From Acidobacteriota bacterium (lineage in GTDB: Bacteria; Acidobacteriota; Terriglobia; Bryobacterales; Bryobacteraceae), in contig QHXU01000096.1 in the NCBI GenBank assembly GCA_003223065.1, positions 17,043-36,059 of the forward strand: a DNA stretch of 19,017 bases, read 5' to 3'. Positions 14,498 to 19,017 of the stretch are shown one piece after another. Below the pieces are notes generated by a model. The model was not told the origin of the DNA. It did no database searches and worked only from the letters and a program-made list of their open reading frames with translations. The translations under genes were made by a program, and so were the position numbers. Within the stretch, counting starts at the first letter, position 1, and every line of letters starts with the position of its first letter.

Positions 14498-15712
14498 TCA
14501 GCAGCTCTCCACGAGCCGGAACGTTGCGTAGATGTACGGATAGTTGGGACGAAACCAATTGCGAAAGCTTTTTCGCAGCAGCCGGGCCGCAGTCCGCGGC
14601 GAGCCGCCCTTCGCCACATAGTGCCTGCCGTCGAAGAAATTCGCCGAATAGCCGGGATAGAAGGGGAACGGCCGAAAGCCCGGGAACGGTTCAAACCGCG
14701 TGGAGGTCCACTCCCATCCGTTTCCGGCGAGCTGCGAGACCCCGTATTGGCTGTCGCCTGCCGGCGTGGAATCGACTGGAACGGGGTCCCATTCATGGAA
14801 ATCGAAGTTGCCGCGTGAGCGCGTGGGAGGCGCGTCGCCCCAGGGATAAAGTCCGTCTCCGGCTGCCCGGTGAAATTCGGCTTCCGTCATGAGGCGCTTC
14901 CCCCGCCACGCGGCATAGGCGCTTGCTTGCTCTTGGGTCACATAGACCGGCCAATCGAGCGGCAGGGGAATTTCGCGGAACATCCCGCGAACGAACCACT
15001 CTCCCTTGCGCTCAGCCCAGAAATGCGGTGCAAGCGCGCCGCCTCGCACGAAATCCAGATATTCGCCGTTGGTGACTTTATACTTTGCAATTCGAAAAGC
15101 AGGTGTGTGCTTTGTGTGCACTTCGAATTCGTTGTCCCAACCGAATCCATTGTCTTGCACGCGGCCGAGAGCGGCTTGACCCGACGGAATCTCGAGGAAA
15201 GGTGTCTCGGGCCTTGGGCCGGATCTCGGAGCCGACGCCGCAGGAGCGATCTTGTCTGCGTAGGGCAAGTTGTGCAGGAGATAGGCGAGTGTTTCGGCAT
15301 GCATTAGCCGATGCTCGATCGCCACGTGCACGGTCTGCTCCGGGGCATCCGCCAGGCGCTCGCTAATCACCCGCCGGGCTCGCTGGTTGTAGCGCCGCAC
15401 TTCGACTGATGAGGGCCAGTCCGAGGGTTGATCGACTGCGGCCTTCCCAACCTCAGGATCGATGCCGAATTCGAACAGGTGATCGAACGCCGGATGAAAG
15501 GAAGGCAGCCCCAGCGCATTCCGGCAAATCTGGTTCCAGTCGAAGGCCTCGAGATGGCCCAGATAGAAAATCAGGCGGTGGCGCTCCGGGATCGGCCTTG
15601 CGTACAGCGCCTTGGTTCGAATCAGACCAAACAAATCATCCGTGAGGGCGCGGGCGGATTGCATCTCATGCGCGAGAGCTTCCCGCGCCGGGGTGGTGGA
15701 AGTCGTTTCCAT
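14498..15712 (-). CDS. egtB: EgtB-type iron-dependent sulfoxide synthase
   Basis: 404 residues from ATG 15712, which has GGAG 8 bases upstream. An earlier GTG at 15757 lies inside ackA and lacks support. The N-terminal DinB-like helical domain holds the iron ligands: His53 (GHLEAFDW) and His134 and His138 (HRLMHAE). The spacing fits the three-histidine site of EgtB. The C-terminal formylglycine-generating-enzyme-like domain shows FRIAKYKVTNGEYLDFV, GKRLMTEAEFHRAA, LYPWGD, LAGNGWEW and KGGSPRTA. The enzyme joins hercynine to a thiol with oxygen, giving a sulfoxide. EgtB of the acidobacterium Chloracidobacterium thermophilum is a compact cysteine-using type. With no egtA or egtC nearby, the same use of cysteine is likely here but is inference. 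It sits 23 bases after ackA and directly before egtD. Confidence 0.9.
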   Translation of the reverse strand: METTSTTPAREALAHEMQSARALTDDLFGLIRTKALYARPIPERHRLIFYLGHLEAFDWNQICRNALGLPSFHPAFDHLFEFGIDPEVGKAAVDQPSDWPSSVEVRRYNQRARRVISERLADAPEQTVHVAIEHRLMHAETLAYLLHNLPYADKIAPAASAPRSGPRPETPFLEIPSGQAALGRVQDNGFGWDNEFEVHTKHTPAFRIAKYKVTNGEYLDFVRGGALAPHFWAERKGEWFVRGMFREIPLPLDWPVYVTQEQASAYAAWRGKRLMTEAEFHRAAGDGLYPWGDAPPTRSRGNFDFHEWDPVPVDSTPAGDSQYGVSQLAGNGWEWTSTRFEPFPGFRPFPFYPGYSANFFDGRHYVAKGGSPRTAARLLRKSFRNWFRPNYPYIYATFRLVESC

Positions 15713-15735
15713 CAATGATTCTCCGTTCGATTTAA

Positions 15736-16854
15736 TCAGCACAGCAGCCTGTAACACTCACAGGCGATTTCCCACTCCTCCTCCGCATGCACAACCAACA
15801 TCTTAAGCGACGAATCCGGCGTCGAAACGTCTTCGTCCATCTGCGGCCGGTCGTTTTTCGCCCGATCCAGCTTCAAGCCAAGAAAGGCGAGCTGTCTCGC
15901 GACCGCGTCTCGCAGCAGCGGGCTGTTCTCTCCCACGCCTCCAGTGAAAACCAGGGCATCCGCACCGCCCAGCACCGCCAGCATTCCGCCCACCTCGCGG
16001 CAAAGCCGGTGCGTGTAAGTGTCGAAAGCGAGGTGCGCCCTCTGGTTGCCCTTGGCCATCGCATCGAGGATCTCCCTCATGTCGCCCGACAGCCCCGATA
16101 CCCCCAATAGCCCTGACTCCCGGTTCAGAATGTGATCGAGCTGTTCCGCCGTGTAGCCGCAGTGTCTGATCAGGAACACGAGGATCGCCGGATCGATTGA
16201 GCCGCATCGCGTCCCCATCATAAGCCCCTCGAGTGGTGTAAAGCCCATGGTAGTGTCCACGCTCTTGCCACCTCTGACGGCTGCGAGGGAAGCCCCGTTC
16301 CCAAGATGGCAGACGATAAGCCGGAGAGAATCCGGCTCCTTTCCGAGAAGCTGGGCAGCCCGGCGAGCCGCGTACCGGTGATTGATCCCGTGAAACCCGT
16401 ATCGCCGGATGCCTTGCTCGAGCCAAGCATAGGGGCCGGGGTAAACATAGGCCGCGGGCTCCAGGGTCGAATGGAATCCGGTATCGAAGACGGCGATCTG
16501 CTTGACGCCTCGTCCCAGAACCTGGTCCACTGTTTCGATCGCCGCCAGCTCGAAGCGGTTGTGCGCCGGAGCAACTTCGGCTTGCCGCGCGATCGACGTC
16601 CTTACCTCCGGCGTCAACGGAGTGCTCTGGCGATAGACGCCTCCGTGAACGATGCGGTGCCCAACTCCCTCAACCTGCCCCGGAGCGGATTCGAGGACCG
16701 GTTTCAGCAAATCGGCGACTTTCGCGTCCTGATTCAGAGTCACCTTTGCTTCCCAAACGGGCTTGGGCGGCGCGATGGGGAGGGGCGTGCCCGACAGATC
16801 GTGAAGCGAGCACTTGAAGCTGCTGGAGCCGCCGTTGAGAGCCAGAATCCTCAT
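15736..16854 (-). CDS. ackA: Acetate kinase
   Basis: 372 residues, a little shorter than the usual 400. It transfers the phosphoryl group of acetyl phosphate to ADP, making acetate and ATP in the cytoplasm. Conserved blocks are LNGGSSSFK (6-14), GHRIVHGG (65-72), FDTGFH (123-128), RRYGFHG (150-156), HLGNGASL (183-190), MGTRCGSIDP (213-222), FTGGVGENS (303-311) and HAEEEWEIA (356-364). These supply Asn7, Arg67, Asp124, His155, Arg216 and the C-terminal Glu of the ASKHA-fold active site. The first motif reads NGGSSS rather than NSGSSS, as in some kinases paired with phosphoketolase. The start lies 18 bases after the xfp stop with no clear Shine-Dalgarno, indicating coupling. Its substrate is the direct product of Xfp. 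Confidence 0.93.
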   Translation of the reverse strand: MRILALNGGSSSFKCSLHDLSGTPLPIAPPKPVWEAKVTLNQDAKVADLLKPVLESAPGQVEGVGHRIVHGGVYRQSTPLTPEVRTSIARQAEVAPAHNRFELAAIETVDQVLGRGVKQIAVFDTGFHSTLEPAAYVYPGPYAWLEQGIRRYGFHGINHRYAARRAAQLLGKEPDSLRLIVCHLGNGASLAAVRGGKSVDTTMGFTPLEGLMMGTRCGSIDPAILVFLIRHCGYTAEQLDHILNRESGLLGVSGLSGDMREILDAMAKGNQRAHLAFDTYTHRLCREVGGMLAVLGGADALVFTGGVGENSPLLRDAVARQLAFLGLKLDRAKNDRPQMDEDVSTPDSSLKMLVVHAEEEWEIACECYRLLC

Positions 16855-16872
16855 CGTTTGATCAGAGCGTCA

Positions 16873-19017
16873 TCATGCTGACCATTGCCAGTCTCGAATC
16901 TCCGGCATATCGTCGCCGTGCCTGGCAATATACAGCTTGTGTTCAATGAGCTTGTTCCGCAGCATCTGCTTCTGGTGCGCGGCGACGCTTTGAAGCCGGG
17001 GGACGCGGTCGATCACGTCTCCCGCCAGATGGAGGCGGTCCAGTTCGTTGAGGACGGTCATGTCGAACGGGGTGGTGGTCGTCCCCTCTTCCTTGTACCC
17101 TCGCACGTGGAGGTTCTCATGATTCTTCCGGCGATAGGTCAGGCGATGAATCAGCCACGGGTAGCCGTGGAAGGCAAAGACGACCGGCTTGTCCGTGGTA
17201 AAGATCGAATCGAACTCCCGATCGGACAACCCATGCGGATGTTCCGTGGCGGGTTGAAGCGTCATCAGGTCGACGATGTTGACGACGCGGATTTTGACGT
17301 CGGGCAGATTCTTGCGAAGCAGATCCACCGCCGCCAGGGTTTCAAGCGTCGGGATGTCTCCGGCGCACGCCATGACGACGTCCGGTTCGCCTCCCTGGTC
17401 GGTGCTGGCCCAGTCCCAGATTCCGATGCCGGCCGTGCAATGCTTAATCGCCGCGTCCATGTCCAGCCATTGAAGCGCCGGCTGCTTTCCGGCGACGATA
17501 ACATTCACGTAATTCCGGCTGCGCAGGCAATGATCCGCCACCGAGAGCAGACAATTGGTATCGGGCGGTAGATAGACGCGCACAATATCCGCCTTCTTGT
17601 TTACGACAAGGTCGATGAATCCGGGATCCTGGTGGCTGAATCCGTTGTGATCCTGCCTCCAGACGTGCGATGTCAGCAGATAATTCAGCGAAGCGATCGA
17701 GCGGCGCCAGGGAATCGAGCGCGAGGTCTTCAGCCATTTTGCATGCTGGTTGAACATCGAATCGACAATGTGAATGAAACCCTCGTAACAGGAGAAAAAG
17801 CCGTGGCGCCCGGTGAGCAGATAACCTTCGAGCCAACCCTCGCACAGGTGTTCGCTGAGCACTTCCATGACGCGGCCGTCGGGCGAAACGTGGTCGTCAT
17901 TTGGAAGAATCCGCGCGGTGGACATCCGATCCGTGACTTCGAACAGCGCGCTGAGCCGGTTGGAGCTGGTTTCATCGGGCCCGAAGACGCGGAAGTTGCG
18001 CGAGTCCATGTTCAATTTCATGATGTCGCGCAGCATTTGCCCCAGTACGCGCGTGGCTTCGGCGTACAGGGTCCCCGGCTTAGGCACGTCAACCGCGTAC
18101 TTCCGGAAGTCCGGCAGGTGAAGATCCTTCAGCAGCAATCCACCGTTGGTGTTCGGATTGGAGCCCATCCGCCGGTCGCCCTTAGGGGCGAGTGCCGCGA
18201 ACTCCTGAACGAGTTTCCCGCGCTCATCAAACAGCTCTTCGGGATGGTAACTCTTCATCCAATCTTCGAGAATCTTTATATGTTCGGGGTTGGACTTGAG
18301 TTGATCGAGCGGCACCTGGTGTGCGCGGAACGTACCTTCGATCTGGACGCCGTCAACTTCCTTGGGACCGGTCCAGCCTTTGGGGGTCGCGAGAACGATC
18401 ATCGGCCATTGAGTGCGTTTCGAAAACCCCTTCTCCCGCGCCTCTTTCTGGATCGCCTGGATCTCCTCGATCAGAGTATCGAGCGCCGCCGCCATTGCCC
18501 GGTGCATCGGCGCCGGTTCATGTCCCTCCACGAAATAGGGCTTGTAGCCGCAGCCCTCAAGGTATGCTTTAAGCTCGTCCCGCTCAATACGCGCCAGCAC
18601 GGTCGGGCCGGCAATCTTATAGCCATTGAGATGAAGAATCGGAATTACTGCGCCATCCCGGGCCGGATTCAGGAATTTGTTGGAATGCCAGCTTGCCGCA
18701 AGCGGACCCGTTTCCGCTTCCCCATCGCCGATCACGCAGCACGCCACCAGGTCGGGATTGTCGAACACCGCTCCGCAGGCGTGCAGCAGCGAATATCCGA
18801 GCTCGCCGCCCTCGTGGATCGACCCCGGCGTTTCCGGCGCGGCGTGGCTCGGAATGCCGCCCGGAAACGAAAACTGAGTGAAAAGACGCTTCATGCCCTC
18901 GACGTCTTGAGTGATGTTGGGGTAAAACTCGCTATAGCTCCCTTCGAGCCATGTATTCGCCACCATGCCGGGCCCGCCGTGCCCCGGCCCGCAGATGTAG
19001 ATCATGTTGAGGCCGTA
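16873..19017 (-). CDS. xfp: Xylulose-5-P / fructose-6-P phosphoketolase (5' end beyond window)
   Basis: The frame is open from the right edge to the stop, giving 714 residues; full-length enzymes have about 800, so the first 80-90 residues are missing. ATG 19005 is internal (YGLN precedes it). This thiamine-diphosphate enzyme cleaves xylulose-5-P or fructose-6-P with phosphate to acetyl-P plus glyceraldehyde-3-P or erythrose-4-P. Diagnostic blocks are YICGPGHGGPGMVANTWLEG, the ThDP/Mg motif starting GDGEAETGPLAASWHSNKF and ending HLNGYKI, FGPDETSSNRL, RHGFFSCYEGFIHIVDSMFN, SHVWRQDHNGFSHQDPGF and RVYLPPDTNCLL. The C-terminal domain ends with HVRGYKEEGTTTTPFDM and DWQWSA. No frameshift is seen. 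It is the first visible gene of xfp-ackA-egtB-egtD; the promoter lies outside the window. Confidence 0.95.
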   Translation of the reverse strand, partial: YGLNMIYICGPGHGGPGMVANTWLEGSYSEFYPNITQDVEGMKRLFTQFSFPGGIPSHAAPETPGSIHEGGELGYSLLHACGAVFDNPDLVACCVIGDGEAETGPLAASWHSNKFLNPARDGAVIPILHLNGYKIAGPTVLARIERDELKAYLEGCGYKPYFVEGHEPAPMHRAMAAALDTLIEEIQAIQKEAREKGFSKRTQWPMIVLATPKGWTGPKEVDGVQIEGTFRAHQVPLDQLKSNPEHIKILEDWMKSYHPEELFDERGKLVQEFAALAPKGDRRMGSNPNTNGGLLLKDLHLPDFRKYAVDVPKPGTLYAEATRVLGQMLRDIMKLNMDSRNFRVFGPDETSSNRLSALFEVTDRMSTARILPNDDHVSPDGRVMEVLSEHLCEGWLEGYLLTGRHGFFSCYEGFIHIVDSMFNQHAKWLKTSRSIPWRRSIASLNYLLTSHVWRQDHNGFSHQDPGFIDLVVNKKADIVRVYLPPDTNCLLSVADHCLRSRNYVNVIVAGKQPALQWLDMDAAIKHCTAGIGIWDWASTDQGGEPDVVMACAGDIPTLETLAAVDLLRKNLPDVKIRVVNIVDLMTLQPATEHPHGLSDREFDSIFTTDKPVVFAFHGYPWLIHRLTYRRKNHENLHVRGYKEEGTTTTPFDMTVLNELDRLHLAGDVIDRVPRLQSVAAHQKQMLRNKLIEHKLYIARHGDDMPEIRDWQWSA

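Noticed and set aside
15713..15757. GTG at 15757 as the egtB start
   Set aside because: It lies within ackA and adds 15 residues with no family match; ATG 15712 has GGAG 8 bases upstream.

Overview
The window looks like chromosomal DNA from an acidobacterium, most likely of the Solibacter/Bryobacter type. This is an inference from gene content: a PSCyt1-DUF1549-DUF1553 / DUF1501 pair, a GAGGMG-type serine/threonine kinase with an extracytoplasmic tail, a PvdQ-like acylase, a compact cysteine-type EgtB, and GC-rich, tightly packed genes. I see no tRNA, rRNA, CRISPR array, integrase or insertion sequence, so this is ordinary core or lifestyle DNA rather than a mobile island.

Layout. (1) 1-764, minus: a secreted five-bladed (so far) beta-propeller of the Vgb/YncE kind, running off the left edge. 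(2) 784-5243, plus: a two-gene unit, a large exported cytochrome-like DUF1549/DUF1553 protein and a Tat-exported DUF1501 protein. Only 19 bases separate its start from the propeller start, and a palindromic -10-like box sits in that gap. (3) 5313-7094, plus: a transmembrane Ser/Thr kinase. (4) 11870 down to 7117, minus: a secreted repeat/glycine-zipper protein, then rpiA, a HEAT-repeat protein and a PvdQ-like acylase. The last three are tightly coupled (4-base overlap, then a 3-base gap). (5) 11985-13544, plus: an MscS-type channel, divergent from the repeat protein. (6) 19017 down to 13541, minus: xfp (partial), ackA, egtB, egtD, apparently one operon with gaps of 18, 23 and 0 bases.

How the genes fit together. 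Phosphoketolase splits xylulose-5-P or fructose-6-P to acetyl-P and acetate kinase converts that to acetate plus ATP. RpiA in the neighbouring cluster interconverts the pentose phosphates that feed this route. EgtB and EgtD supply the sulfoxide-forming and histidine-methylating steps of ergothioneine synthesis and are transcriptionally tied to the xfp-ackA pair. No egtA, egtC or egtE is present in the window, but the lyase gene could lie elsewhere.

The most unusual signal is a 56-residue helical repeat followed by a beta-rich domain. It occurs once in the extracytoplasmic part of the kinase, and twice plus the same beta domain in the separate secreted glycine-zipper protein about 4 kb away. 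This suggests a shared envelope sensing or binding module. A second pattern is that several starts (rpiA, the propeller gene, the repeat protein, the MscS gene) have a -10-like hexamer 8-12 bases upstream and no Shine-Dalgarno, as expected for leaderless or very short-leader mRNAs.
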